Origin: Bryobacterales bacterium
GTDB lineage: Bacteria; Acidobacteriota; Terriglobia; Bryobacterales; Bryobacteraceae
Assembly (NCBI GenBank): GCA_003164035.1
Contig: PLRS01000052.1
Coordinates: 91,659 to 155,658 of the forward strand
Length of the DNA stretch: 64,000 bases
Direction: 5' to 3'
The notes under the pieces are model-generated. The model made no database searches and had not been told where the DNA came from. It saw only the letters and a program-made list of their open reading frames with translations. The position numbers were made by a program, and so were the translations under genes. Positions 8,747 to 18,508 of this stretch are shown one piece after another (position 1 is the first letter of the stretch; each line of letters begins with the position of its first letter).

Positions 8747-8926
8747 CCCGCGCATGCGGGCGACCGGAGACGCCGCGAAGGCTCCGGCGCTTCGCCGCAC
8801 GATGAGGTTCCGAACTCCTGAAGTCGCCCCGGCGGTTTTCTGGTGCTGAGGGGGAAAACGGGCTGACCCAACTGACGGGGAGCGGCGCGGGGAGGCAGGT
8901 GGTTCGGAGTCTCGTCCCTCCGCCGC

Positions 8927-10111
8927 ATGTTACCCTCAACTTTCGTGTTCCAGCGCTTCATTTGGATGGTTTTAGATAGTGTCGGAATTGGCGCCATGCC
9001 GGATGCCGCGGCCTTCGGCGACCCGCCCGGTGCCGACACTCTGGGCAATATTGCACGCCTGCGCGGTCTCAAGCTGCCTAACCTGGAACGCCTCGGCATC
9101 GGCTGCATCAAGCCGCTGGCCGGCATCGCCGCCGTTCCCCAACCAGCCGCTTCTTATGGCCGCTGCACGCTGGCTTCGCCCGGCAAGGACACCACCACCG
9201 GGCACTGGGAAATGGTGGGCATTCATCTGGCCAGGCCGTTCCCGCTCTATCCCCACGGCTTCCCGCCCGTCATCATGGACGAGTTCGAACGCCGCATTGG
9301 GCGCCGTTCGCTGGGCAACAAACCCGCTTCCGGCACCGAGATCATCCGCGAGTTGGGCGAAGAGCATATCCGCACCGGCTCGCCCATCGTTTACACCTCG
9401 GCCGACAGCGTCTTCCAGGTGGCCGCGCACGAAGAGGTGATCCCGCTCTGGGAGCTTTACAAGATCTGCGAAACCGCGCGCGAAATCCTGACCGGGCCGA
9501 ATGAAGTCGGCCGCGTCATCGCCCGTCCCTTCCTTGGCGAGCCCGGCAGCTTCCAGCGCACCGCCAACCGCCACGATTACGCCGTGCCGCCGCCCAAAGG
9601 CATGCTGCTCGATCGACTGGCCGCCGGCGGCATCCGCGTCGATAGCGTAGGCAAGATCTTCGACGCTTTCCTGGGCCGCGGCATCGAACGTTCGTCCAAG
9701 ACCACCGGCAACGCTGACGGCATGGCCAAGACGCTCGAAACCATGAAAGACGCCGGCGCGGGCCTGATCTTCGTCAACCTGGTGGATTTCGATCAACAGT
9801 ACGGACACCGCAACGATGTCGCCGGCTACGCCCGCGCGCTCGAAGAGTTCGACGCCTGGCTGCCTGAATTCGAAGCCGCGCTCGCGCCCGGCGACCTCGC
9901 CATCTTCACCGCCGACCACGGTTGCGACCCCACCGTCCCCGGCACCGACCACACGCGCGAATATGTGCCGCTCATTGCCTTTGGACCCGGTGCGAAGGCC
10001 GGCCGCGACCTCGGCATCCGGGCATCGCTTTCCGATATCGGCCAGACCGTGGCCGAAAACTTTGGCGTGCGCCTCGAACACGGCGCCAGCTTCCTGAAAG
10101 AGATCTTATGA
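8927..10111 (+). CDS. deoB: Phosphopentomutase DeoB
   Basis: Interconverts ribose or deoxyribose 1-phosphate and 5-phosphate in nucleoside catabolism. The 394-residue protein has the alkaline-phosphatase-type metal site: VLDSVGIGAMPDA near the N-terminus, the phosphothreonine motif KDTTTGHWEMVG, and the C-terminal metal ligands in FTADHGCDPTVPGTDHTREYVP. Length is normal for the family. ATG 8927 has no good ribosome site; GTG 8942, giving FQRFIWMVLDSVG, is an alternative. The stop overlaps the tpiA start by ATGA, so the two genes are translationally coupled, which links pentose phosphate recovery to triose metabolism. Confidence 0.95.
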   Translation: MLPSTFVFQRFIWMVLDSVGIGAMPDAAAFGDPPGADTLGNIARLRGLKLPNLERLGIGCIKPLAGIAAVPQPAASYGRCTLASPGKDTTTGHWEMVGIHLARPFPLYPHGFPPVIMDEFERRIGRRSLGNKPASGTEIIRELGEEHIRTGSPIVYTSADSVFQVAAHEEVIPLWELYKICETAREILTGPNEVGRVIARPFLGEPGSFQRTANRHDYAVPPPKGMLLDRLAAGGIRVDSVGKIFDAFLGRGIERSSKTTGNADGMAKTLETMKDAGAGLIFVNLVDFDQQYGHRNDVAGYARALEEFDAWLPEFEAALAPGDLAIFTADHGCDPTVPGTDHTREYVPLIAFGPGAKAGRDLGIRASLSDIGQTVAENFGVRLEHGASFLKEIL

Positions 10112-10857
10112 GAAAACCAGTCATGGCGGGCAATTGGAAAATGTACAAAACGCCCGCCGAAACCACGCAGTTTTTCGAAAAGTTCCGCCCCCTGGTGGAA
10201 CGGGCTACGCATTGCGAGGTGGTGATCTGTCCCGCTTTCACCAGCCTCTTTGCGGCGGCGGACGCAGTCAAAGGCTCGGCCATTCGCATCGGCGCGCAGA
10301 ATATCGCCTGGGCCAAGGAAGGCGCCTTCACCGGTGAAATTTCCGGCCCCATGATTCAATCCACCGGCGCCACTTACACTCTGGTCGGCCACAGCGAGCG
10401 GCGCCAGTACTTCGGCGAAACCGACAAAACCGTGCTCGATCGGACCAAGGCGGCCCTGTCGTATGCGCTTACGCCCATCGTCTGCGTGGGAGAGCGCCTG
10501 GAAGAGCGCGAAGCCGGCAAGACCGCCGACGTCCTCGCCACCCAGATCCAGAACGGGATCGCCCCTCTGCTGCCCGGCCAGTTTGCCGCCATCGTCATCG
10601 CCTATGAACCGGTGTGGGCCATCGGCACCGGCAAGACCGCGACCCCCGAGATTGCCGCCGACGCCCATCGCACCATCCGCGCACAAGTGCTCGCCGCCTT
10701 CGGCGAGGAAGCCGCCGCCGCCGTCCGCATTCTCTACGGTGGCAGCGTCAAGCCGGACAACGTGAAAACCCTGATGGCGCAGCCGGAAATCGACGGCGTC
10801 CTGGTAGGCGGCGCCAGCCTCGACCCCGTGTCCTTCGCCTCGATTGTCAACTTCTAA
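10108..10857 (+). CDS. tpiA: Triose-phosphate isomerase
   Basis: A 249-residue TIM-barrel enzyme that interconverts dihydroxyacetone phosphate and glyceraldehyde 3-phosphate in the cytoplasm. The catalytic set is visible: GNWKMYK with Asn9 and Lys11, the histidine in LVGHSERRQYFGE, the glutamate in AYEPVWAIGTGKTA followed by flexible loop 6, and the phosphate-binding segments LYGGSVKPDN and DGVLVGGASLD. The start lies in the ATGA overlap with deoB. A family B hairpin just after the stop could act as a terminator. Confidence 0.96.
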   Translation: MRKPVMAGNWKMYKTPAETTQFFEKFRPLVERATHCEVVICPAFTSLFAAADAVKGSAIRIGAQNIAWAKEGAFTGEISGPMIQSTGATYTLVGHSERRQYFGETDKTVLDRTKAALSYALTPIVCVGERLEEREAGKTADVLATQIQNGIAPLLPGQFAAIVIAYEPVWAIGTGKTATPEIAADAHRTIRAQVLAAFGEEAAAAVRILYGGSVKPDNVKTLMAQPEIDGVLVGGASLDPVSFASIVNF

Positions 10858-10866
10858 GTCGCTGAG

Positions 10867-10899
10867 TGGGGCAGACGATCGCCTTTTGTCGTCTGCCCT
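10867..10899 (+). terminator. Hairpin after tpiA (family B repeat, copy B1)
   Basis: GGGCAGACGA (10869-10878) pairs with TCGTCTGCCC (10889-10898) around a ten-base loop, 11 bases after the tpiA stop and ahead of the PEBP gene. It belongs to the same palindromic family as copies near 51753 and 62152. There is no T-run, so a terminator role is inferred from position only. Confidence 0.55.
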
Positions 10900-10961
10900 T
10901 CCCCGGAGCCAGGACACCCGTTGTGTCCGGCAGCGCGCTAATCTGGCACAGGGAGCCTGCT

Positions 10962-11417
10962 ATGTCTTTTCAGATTCTGTCGCATTCATTCGCGGAAGGT
11001 GGCTGGATTCCGGAATTGCATTCGTGCCAGGGCGCCGACCTTTCCCCGGCGCTCGAATGGAGCGGTGAGCCGAAGGATGTGCGCAGCTTCGCGGTCGTGG
11101 TGGAAGACCCGGACGCGCCTTCGGGCACGTTCTGTCACTGGCTCGTCTACGACATTCCCGCCGACGTGCACAACCTGGCACAGGGCGTCAAACCCGGCTC
11201 GGTGGGAGTGAGCGGCGCCAACGACTTCGGCCGGTTGGGTTATGGCGGCCCGTGTCCGCCCCCGGGAAAGCCGCACCGGTACTATTTCCGGCTGTATGCG
11301 CTCGACGTCCATACGCTCGGTCTCCACCCGGGAGTGGACCGCCGCGAATTGATACAGGCCATCAAGGGGCACGTCACGGCGGAGACCCAGTGCATGGGCC
11401 GGTTTCAGCGCCGCTAA
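10962..11417 (+). CDS. YbhB/YbcL-type PEBP (Raf-kinase-inhibitor-like) protein
   Basis: A 151-residue bacterial phosphatidylethanolamine-binding-protein fold. Visible features are the N-terminal GADLSPALEWSG, the conserved VEDPDAPSGTFCHWLVYDIP (a DPDAP.G.F.HW motif that lines the anion pocket), YGGPCPPPGKPHRYYFRLYALD and the C-terminal helix with AETQCMGRF. ATG 10962 has GGGAG six bases upstream. No signal peptide is seen, so it is cytoplasmic. The family is well defined, but its bacterial function is poorly known. It stands alone between tpiA and the aldo/keto reductase. Confidence 0.92.
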   Translation: MSFQILSHSFAEGGWIPELHSCQGADLSPALEWSGEPKDVRSFAVVVEDPDAPSGTFCHWLVYDIPADVHNLAQGVKPGSVGVSGANDFGRLGYGGPCPPPGKPHRYYFRLYALDVHTLGLHPGVDRRELIQAIKGHVTAETQCMGRFQRR

Positions 11418-11549
11418 GACCGGAGCTTCGGCTTGAGTGGCCCGCCGCGGGACTGTCAGTTGCCCAGGTTGATCCACGTGCGGAGTAAGGCGCACCGCCA
11501 AAAGCACCGGCGCCGGTAGCTACAATGGCTCTTCCACCAGGGAGAACCA

Positions 11550-12743
11550 ATGCTCTACAGAAAAGTGCCGAAGACGGGAGACGAGTTGTCGATCCTGGGA
11601 TTCGGCTGCATGCGCCTGGCGCAGAAGGATGGGCGGATCGACGAAGAAAGGGCGACCGGCCAGATCCGCTACGCCATCGACCATGGGGTAAATTATATCG
11701 ACACGGCCTGGCCCTATCATGGGGGCGAAAGCGAGCCCCTCGTCGGCCGAGCCCTCGCCGGCGGATATCGCGAGCGAGTGAAACTCGCGACCAAGCTGCC
11801 GGCATGGATGGTCAAAAGCCGCGCGGACATGGACCGCTTTCTCGACGCGCAACTGCGGAAACTAGCCACCTCCCGGATCGATTACTACCTGGTTCACTCG
11901 CTCAATGGAGGGACTTGGGACCGGGTCGCGGCGCTCGCCGTGACGGAGTTTCTCGACCGGGCTCGGTCCGACGGGCGGATTGTAAATGCCGGTTTCTCTT
12001 TTCACGGGCTCCGTGAGGATTTCAAACGCATCGTCGACGCCTACGCCTGGACATTCTGCCAGATTCAATATAACTACCTCGACGAGGATCACCAGGCCGG
12101 CACCGAGGGGCTGAAGTATGCGGCCTCTAAGGGCATGGCCGTAATCGCGATGGAGCCGTTGCGCGGCGGCACGCTGGCCGTTTCCCCGCAGCCGCCGGCC
12201 ATCGACGCAATCTGGCGGGAAGCCGAGCGGCGCCGTTCCCCGGCCGAGTGGGCTCTGCGCTGGGTCTGGGACCACCCGGAAGTGACGGTGGCCCTGTCGG
12301 GAATGAACGACGAAGCGCAGGTGGAAGAGAACCTGGCGATCGCCTCCGGCGCAGGTCCCGAATCGCTCACGATTGAGGAAGCCGGCCTGGTGGCTCGAGC
12401 GGCGCGGAAATACCGCGAGATCATGAAGGTCGGCTGCACCGGCTGCGGATACTGCCAGCCGTGCCCGTCGGGAATCGATATCCCCGGCTGCTTCGATCTG
12501 TTCAACGCGTTTCACACTTTCGGCAGGAAACAGGAAGCGCTGTTCCTGTACGTGGTGCGAGCCGGCGGTTTCCTGTCGGGCCATCCGGCTTATGCCTCGC
12601 TATGCGCGCACTGCCTGGAGTGCCTGGAAAAATGTCCCCAGGAACTTCAGATTCCGGACCTGCTGGAGCAGGTCGCGAGCGAGTTCGAAGGGGAGGGACT
12701 GCGGGAGCGCGAGGCTATGGCGCGCCGCTTCTTCCAGGGGTGA
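11550..12743 (+). CDS. Aldo/keto reductase with C-terminal Fe-S domain
   Basis: A 397-residue protein. The N-terminal aldo/keto reductase barrel carries the tetrad Asp51, Tyr56, Lys82 and His116 (DTAWPYHGG, ATKLP, YYLVHS). The last 100 residues hold two cysteine clusters, CTGCGYCQPCPSG and CAHCLECLEKCP, able to bind 4Fe-4S clusters. This marks the ferredoxin-like subgroup rather than ordinary NADPH-only reductases. GGGAG lies six bases before ATG 11550. No signal peptide. Substrate unknown. It is a single gene, convergent with the M19 dipeptidase, whose stop lies 16 bases beyond. Confidence 0.92.
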   Translation: MLYRKVPKTGDELSILGFGCMRLAQKDGRIDEERATGQIRYAIDHGVNYIDTAWPYHGGESEPLVGRALAGGYRERVKLATKLPAWMVKSRADMDRFLDAQLRKLATSRIDYYLVHSLNGGTWDRVAALAVTEFLDRARSDGRIVNAGFSFHGLREDFKRIVDAYAWTFCQIQYNYLDEDHQAGTEGLKYAASKGMAVIAMEPLRGGTLAVSPQPPAIDAIWREAERRRSPAEWALRWVWDHPEVTVALSGMNDEAQVEENLAIASGAGPESLTIEEAGLVARAARKYREIMKVGCTGCGYCQPCPSGIDIPGCFDLFNAFHTFGRKQEALFLYVVRAGGFLSGHPAYASLCAHCLECLEKCPQELQIPDLLEQVASEFEGEGLREREAMARRFFQG

Positions 12744-12758
12744 AGCGGGCAACCCGAA

Positions 12759-14000
12759 TCAGCGAGTTTCCGTGGAGCGCAGTTGCTGCGCGGTTCGCTC
12801 CACGGCAGCCATCAGGCGGAGCGTGTTTTCGCCGTAAATTTTGCGGATGTCCGCGGCGGTGTAACCTTCCTCCAGCAACGCGCGGGTCAGATTGGGCCAC
12901 TTATCGACGCTGTCCAGGCCCTCGGGGGCGCAAGAGATGCCGTCAAAGTCGCTTCCCAGCCCAACCGCGTCCACTCCGGCCAGTTCCACCACGTGGTTGA
13001 TGTGCCGGACCACGTCGGCCAGAGTGGCCCTTTGTTCCGGCGGCGCGCCCACCCGGGTGCGCGCCTCGCGCATGGCCGTACGCAAACCATCGGGGTTGTT
13101 GGCGTATTTGGCCATCAGCTCGTCGCGGATGGGCCGCAGCCTGGCTTCAAAATCGGCCTCGGCTTTGGCCGCGCCGGCATTCAGAAAATCGCACGAGAGA
13201 TTGATCTGGACCACGCCGCCTTTCTTGGCCAGGGCGCGGATCATCTCGTCGGTCATATTGCGCGGCGCCGGCGCGATGGCCCGGCAGGAGGAATGCGACG
13301 CGAAGATCGGCGCCTGGCTGGTTTCGAGAGCGTCCCAGAAGGTCTTGTCGGAAACGTGCGAAATGTCGACGATCATCCCCAACCGGTTCATTTCGCGCAC
13401 CACCTCTTTGCCGAATGGCGAGAGGCCGTTATTGGGCTTGTTGTCGTCTCCGGAGGAATCCGCCCAGTGGTTGCTGTTAGCGTGTGTCAGGGTCATGTAA
13501 CGCACTCCTTCGTCGTAGTATCGGCGCAGCAACCGGAGGCTGTCTTCGATGGCGTGACCGCCTTCGATACCGAGCAGCGCGGCGATTTTGTGCTGCCGGT
13601 GCGCGCGGCGGATATCGGCCACGGTAGTAGCGAGGAGGAAATCCCGAGGGTACTTCTCGACGATGTCGTGGCGCACGGTATCGATCATCTGCAGCGTACG
13701 GTTGGCCGAGCGATTGCCGTTCACGTAGCTGGCGGCCACGTATACGGCGAAAAACTGCGCTCCCATCCCGCCCGCCTTCATGCGCGGCAGGTCGGTCATA
13801 TGATCGGTGTTCGGCTTGCCGATATCGAGCCCGGCCACGGTGGCGCTGGTGACGTCGTTGTGTGTATCGATGAGGATGGCGGAGGCGTGGACGCGCTTCA
13901 CCTCGGCATCCGTAACGGTGTGCCTATGCCGGCCGGGAGCCTGGGCCGCGAGCACTGCCGGTAAGACCAGGCACGGTAGGATTCGAGCGAGTGCGTTCAC
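12759..14000 (-). CDS. Exported membrane dipeptidase, peptidase family M19
   Basis: A zinc dipeptidase of the renal-dipeptidase/amidohydrolase fold, about 413 residues. Metal and substrate motifs are present: LIDTHNDV, IEGGHAIEDS, DISHVSD, SHSSCRAIAP and GLGSDFDG. I favour GTG 13998-14000, which gives a clean signal peptide (VNALARILPCLVLPAVLAAQ). The open frame extends upstream to 14078 into repeat DNA. It probably hydrolyses dipeptides in the periplasm. It is convergent with the aldo/keto reductase and read from the repeat-rich gap shared with the large Ig-like gene. Confidence 0.92.
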   Translation of the reverse strand: MNALARILPCLVLPAVLAAQAPGRHRHTVTDAEVKRVHASAILIDTHNDVTSATVAGLDIGKPNTDHMTDLPRMKAGGMGAQFFAVYVAASYVNGNRSANRTLQMIDTVRHDIVEKYPRDFLLATTVADIRRAHRQHKIAALLGIEGGHAIEDSLRLLRRYYDEGVRYMTLTHANSNHWADSSGDDNKPNNGLSPFGKEVVREMNRLGMIVDISHVSDKTFWDALETSQAPIFASHSSCRAIAPAPRNMTDEMIRALAKKGGVVQINLSCDFLNAGAAKAEADFEARLRPIRDELMAKYANNPDGLRTAMREARTRVGAPPEQRATLADVVRHINHVVELAGVDAVGLGSDFDGISCAPEGLDSVDKWPNLTRALLEEGYTAADIRKIYGENTLRLMAAVERTAQQLRSTETR

Positions 14001-14092
14001 TTGGGGCAGAATAGCACGGCGGAATCGCGGTCCACCAGGCGCTCCGGTTTGCGCGGTAACCCGATCTGGGGATCTCACGGTTTGGGCGGCGC

Positions 14093-14178
14093 AAACCGCT
14101 CCCTCGCGGTCGCGGCTCGGTAAAGAACGCCGCGTGTGTTCAATCGCTTACCGAGCCACGACCGCCAGGGAGCGGTTT
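14093..14178. repeat. Family A palindromic repeat, copy A2 (diverged)
   Basis: The left arm (14093-14122, AACCGCTCCCTCGCGGTC core) faces a right arm at 14150-14178 that carries at least two changes (GAGCCACGACCGCCAGGG). The centre is 27 bases. It sits in the divergent gap 14001-14503 between the M19 gene and the giant Ig-repeat gene; nothing else in that gap is recognisable. Confidence 0.75.
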
Positions 14179-14503
14179 CCTGAGCTGATTTCCCCAAGAC
14201 CGGTTAAGTCTTACCAGGACGCATGGAACTCATCATACACGGCGCTACAATGGACCTCTGCGGCCGCTGGCGCCCTTCCGGCTGGATGTCGTAGCAAGAA
14301 TGGTGGCTTCCTCGGACCCGTCGAGGTCGGAGCGAAGTCCCCAAACCAGAGCGGTAGGATATCGGGTTCCGGACTAAGGCGTCGGAACCTGGCCTACGGG
14401 AGAGCGTGCAATGCGTTGGCCGTCGATTCGCAGGATTGCTAAAGATGACTGCGCCGGTGGGCGAAGCGGCCATCCGGCGGTGAAGACACCCGGATTCGGG
14501 AAC

Positions 14504-17500
14504 ATGCCGTCCGCCGGATATCCTCACAGGACATTGCGGTGCCTCCTATCGGCGGCGGCGATCTTCTGCGCCACTCACGTTTACGCGGCCGCTCTCACCG
14601 TGACCCGCTTCGACGACACCGAAGCGGTAAGCGGCGGCATTCCGGGCACCGGTCCCGGCGCAACCGGCGACTTGCGCGCGGCCATTCTGAACGCGAACAG
14701 TGGCGACACGATTCTGTTCATCTGTTCCTCCGCTCCTTGCACCATCGTTCTGAACGGGCCGCTGCCTCCCATCACCTCCAACCTTACCATCGATGGCGGC
14801 ACGTTTGGCCGGATCGTGATTGACGGCAACAGCCTGTATCGCGTCTTCTTCGTGGACGTCGGGACGGTGGCCCTAAGCCATCTGCAGATCCAGAACGCCC
14901 TCGCCCAGGGAGGCAATGGCGGCGCCAGCGCGCTGGCGTGCGGAGGCGGAGGCGCGGGGCTGGGAGCGGGTCTGTTTGTGAACGGAGCGACGGCAGCGGC
15001 AACCGTCACCGTGACCCAGGTCTACTTCCTCCAAAACAGCGCCGCTGGCGGGAACGGCGGCTGCTACAGCGGCTACCACGGCTCTGGCGGGGGCGGCGGG
15101 CTTGGCGGAAATGGCGGCGACGCTGCGGGTTTCGAGGACAATTCCACCAGTGGCGGTGGTGGCGGCGTGCTGGGGCCAGGCGCGAACGGCAGCACGACCA
15201 GCCTCGATGGGGCTGCCGGCGGACTCGGAGGCGGAGGCGGCGGCGACCAAAATAGGGATGCATCCGCCGCCCAGGGCCCTGGCGGCGCTGGTTATGCTTC
15301 CAATGCCGCGGGCGCTAACGGTACCGATTCGAACGCCGGCAACGGCGGGTTTGGCGGGGGCGGGGGAGGCAGTGACTACCAAGGCGGCAACGGCGGCTTC
15401 GGCGGCGGCGGTGGCGGGTCCGGAGGAACCGGTGGTGCTGGTGGACCAGGCGGCGGAGGTGGAGGCGGCAGAACCTCGGGCGCCGGCGGCATATTGTTCG
15501 GCGCGGTACAGGGCGGGGCTGGGGGTATGTATTACGCTGGGCCGGCTACACAAGGCGGCGGTGGAGCGGCAGCCGGGCCCGATATCTTCGTCAACCAGGG
15601 CACTTTGACCACCATCGACAGCGTTTCTTCGGGTGCGATCGCCACCGGCGGACCCGGCGGCACCTTCGGACCTCACGGCGGGAATGGCGGCTCCGATGCT
15701 ACCCCGGTTTTCAACTATAACGGCACCGTCAATGGCTCTAGTGCGCAAGGCCCCATCGCCGGCGCTCTTCCCGGCAACGTGGTATCGGCTCTGAGCTTCT
15801 CCGTCCCCGCGTCCGCCACGCCCGGCGCCTCATTCAGCTTCAGTGTCACGGCCCTCAACCCGTCGGACGCTACCGATACGTTCTACAACGGCACCGTTCA
15901 TTTCACCTGCACCGATCTTTCAGCTACTCTGCCCGCCGACACCACGTTCGCCAGCGGCGTCTCCGGCACCCTGACGGCAACCTTCAGGACGCCGGGCAAC
16001 CAGACCATCACCGCCACCGACACGGTCACCTCCTCGATTACGGGCACATCGGGCACGATAGCGGTGAGCGCCGTTTCCACCTCGACTTCGGTTTCCCCAT
16101 CGTCCGCGACGGTGACCTACGGAACCGCGCAGACCTTTACGGCGACCGTGACCTCCGGCGGGTTTGCGGTGACAGCCGGAACCGTCACCTTCACCGACAC
16201 GACCACGGCTACAACCCTGGCGAGCGGGCTGGCACTGAACGGCATTGGCCAGGCGGCTACCACCGCTACTCTGGCGGCTGGCGGCCACACCATCCAGGCG
16301 ACATACGTTCCCGACGCCAGCCACGCGGGCAGTTCCAACACAACCGGCGTCAACGTGAACAAAGCCACGCTGACCGTGACGGCGAATAACGCCGGCAAGG
16401 TGTACGGCGCGCCTCTACCCGCATTCGCGGCGACCATCACCGGCTTCGTCCATAGCGATCCTTCGGCGGTGGTCGGCGGCTCCGCGAGCCTGACCACCAC
16501 CGCTACCGCATTGTCGCCCGTAGCCGGTTATGCGATCACCGTCACCGCGGGCACGCTGGCGGCGGCCAACTACACTTTCACCTTCGTCAGCGGTACCCTG
16601 ACCGTATCGAAAGCCAGCACCGGCATCACGCTCATCGTCTCCGCGGGCACGCTGGCCGCCACGGTTACGGTGGTCCCGCCGGGAGCCGGCACACCCACGG
16701 GCACGGTGCAATTCCTGAATGGAAACGCGCTTCTGGGCACGGTGCCCTTGACGGGGACGACGGCCAGCCTGCCCGGATCGGTGGGCACCATCGTCGCCGT
16801 TTATTCCGGGGACGGCAATTTCAGCGGCAGCGCGTCGAACCCGGTCACGATCTATCCGCCGGCCACATCTTCGCTATCGCTGACCAGCAGCGTAAACCCG
16901 TCGTCGCTGGGGCAGGCAGTCACCTTCACCGCCGTTGTCGGGACGAGTGGCGGGCCGCCCGGCACCGGGCCGCCTACCGGAAGCGTGCAATTTTCGGATG
17001 GCGCGGCGCTGCTGGGCAGTGGCACCGTTTCGGGCGGCCGGGCAACATTCAGCACCAGCGCGCTGACCGGCGGGCACCACACCATCATGGCCCAATACAG
17101 CGGCGATTCGACGTGGCCCACGGCCCAGGCCAGCTACGGCCAGACGGTCAATGCGCCAGTCACCATCACCGTGACAAGTTCCGCAGCCTCGGTCTACGGC
17201 CAGGCCGTGACCCTGACGGCCAACGTCAGCGCTACCGTGCCGGCGGGATTCGCGGCGCCAACCGGACAAGTGACGTTCTCTTTAGCACCGGTGAGCATAT
17301 TTGGTCCATCAACGCCGCTGGGTACCGCGCCACTGACATCCGGGACGGCGACGCTCAGCGTCACTACCCTGGCCGTGGGCACCGAGACGATCGCGGCGCA
17401 ATACAGCGGCGACGGCACCTGGAATGCATCGAGCGGTTCGACCGCGGTGACGGTTTCGCCGGCTTTCACGGGTACCGCGGTTTCACTCGCCATCGCTTCG

Positions 17501-18451
17501 GGCCAAATCGTTCTGGCGAGCGCGGTGGCCGCAGTGGCGCCGGGCGCCGGCACGCCCACCGGCAGCGTGCAGTTTGTGGACACGTCGAACCACACGCCGG
17601 TCTCGAGCGCCAGCCTTTCGGGAGGGAAAGCCTCGGCCACGATTGCCGCCGGCGCGGCGTCCACGGTGCTGGCGCGGCCGATCTCGGCGGTGTATTCGGG
17701 AGACGGCAATTTCAAAGGCAGCGCTTCCACGCCGCTTCCGGCGGTGGTGAATGCGGCTGCGAACCTTTCGGCCAGCTTCGCCGCCGACGAAATCGCCAGC
17801 CTGTTCGGCATCGTCGGGCTGACGGGCGATACTCCGGCCGCGCAACCGTTGACGACGTCGCTGGCCGGGGTGACGGTGAACATCGCCGACAGTGCCGGCA
17901 CCAGCCGCCTGGCGCCGCTGTACGGAGTGTTCGCCTCCGCCGGCCAGATCAACTTCCTGGTGCCGGCCGGTTCCGCTTCGGGTCTGGCACTGGTGACCAT
18001 CGCGCTTCCCGGCGGCGCCACGCCGACGACCGCAATCGACCTTGCGAACACGGCGCCCGGAATCTTCACCGCGAACATGGACGGGCAGGGCCCCTATGCG
18101 GGCCAGGTGATCTATGTCCACGCGGATGGCTCGCAGACGGTGGCAAACTCGGCCGCGCCCAGCGCGGGCGGCAATACCTATGTGCCCCTCCCGATCGACC
18201 TGGGCACGACTGGCGACCAGGTATTCCTGGTGCTCTACGGCACCGGCCTTCGCCATGCCGGTGCGCTGACGGCGGCGCTGAACGGCGTGAGCGTGCCGGT
18301 CGCCTACTTCGGCGCGCAGGGAAGTTACGCGGGGCTGGACCAGATCAACCTGGGTCCGCTGCCCGCGACCCTGGCGGGAGCGGGGCTGATCAATCTCGCG
18401 ATCGGCGCGGACGGACAGGCAGCGAACACGGTGACGGTGGCTATCCAATAA
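14504..18451 (+). CDS. Giant secreted Gly-rich/Ig-repeat protein with TIGR03437-like C-terminus
   Basis: A protein of about 1315 residues with a signal peptide (TLRCLLSAAAIFCATHVYAA). Order of parts: a beta-helix-like start (LTVTRFDDTEAVSGG, DLRAAILNANSGDTI) as in CSLREA/polymorphic-outer-membrane-type proteins; about 250 residues of Gly-Gly-X low complexity; one MBG-type domain (LTVTANNAGKVYGAPLP, NYTFTFVSGTLTVSKA); about five Ig-like-3 repeats with the recurring YSGDG.F/W.GS signature; and a C-terminal domain (PLYGVFASAGQINFLVPAG, PGIFTANMDGQGPYA) of the type expanded in Solibacter. It is probably a surface adhesin or matrix protein. ATG 14504 gives the best signal peptide. Domain names come from memory of the families. 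Confidence 0.85.
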   Translation: MPSAGYPHRTLRCLLSAAAIFCATHVYAAALTVTRFDDTEAVSGGIPGTGPGATGDLRAAILNANSGDTILFICSSAPCTIVLNGPLPPITSNLTIDGGTFGRIVIDGNSLYRVFFVDVGTVALSHLQIQNALAQGGNGGASALACGGGGAGLGAGLFVNGATAAATVTVTQVYFLQNSAAGGNGGCYSGYHGSGGGGGLGGNGGDAAGFEDNSTSGGGGGVLGPGANGSTTSLDGAAGGLGGGGGGDQNRDASAAQGPGGAGYASNAAGANGTDSNAGNGGFGGGGGGSDYQGGNGGFGGGGGGSGGTGGAGGPGGGGGGGRTSGAGGILFGAVQGGAGGMYYAGPATQGGGGAAAGPDIFVNQGTLTTIDSVSSGAIATGGPGGTFGPHGGNGGSDATPVFNYNGTVNGSSAQGPIAGALPGNVVSALSFSVPASATPGASFSFSVTALNPSDATDTFYNGTVHFTCTDLSATLPADTTFASGVSGTLTATFRTPGNQTITATDTVTSSITGTSGTIAVSAVSTSTSVSPSSATVTYGTAQTFTATVTSGGFAVTAGTVTFTDTTTATTLASGLALNGIGQAATTATLAAGGHTIQATYVPDASHAGSSNTTGVNVNKATLTVTANNAGKVYGAPLPAFAATITGFVHSDPSAVVGGSASLTTTATALSPVAGYAITVTAGTLAAANYTFTFVSGTLTVSKASTGITLIVSAGTLAATVTVVPPGAGTPTGTVQFLNGNALLGTVPLTGTTASLPGSVGTIVAVYSGDGNFSGSASNPVTIYPPATSSLSLTSSVNPSSLGQAVTFTAVVGTSGGPPGTGPPTGSVQFSDGAALLGSGTVSGGRATFSTSALTGGHHTIMAQYSGDSTWPTAQASYGQTVNAPVTITVTSSAASVYGQAVTLTANVSATVPAGFAAPTGQVTFSLAPVSIFGPSTPLGTAPLTSGTATLSVTTLAVGTETIAAQYSGDGTWNASSGSTAVTVSPAFTGTAVSLAIASGQIVLASAVAAVAPGAGTPTGSVQFVDTSNHTPVSSASLSGGKASATIAAGAASTVLARPISAVYSGDGNFKGSASTPLPAVVNAAANLSASFAADEIASLFGIVGLTGDTPAAQPLTTSLAGVTVNIADSAGTSRLAPLYGVFASAGQINFLVPAGSASGLALVTIALPGGATPTTAIDLANTAPGIFTANMDGQGPYAGQVIYVHADGSQTVANSAAPSAGGNTYVPLPIDLGTTGDQVFLVLYGTGLRHAGALTAALNGVSVPVAYFGAQGSYAGLDQINLGPLPATLAGAGLINLAIGADGQAANTVTVAIQ

Positions 18452-18508
18452 GTCTACTTGCGGCCGCGCGCATTCGGGTGCTTAACCGTATCTTGGTGGA
18501 GTTCGTTC

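Noticed and set aside
14873..15748. Ala/Arg-rich frames opposite the Gly-rich block
   Set aside because: They are the mirror of Gly-Gly-X coding and have no independent support.
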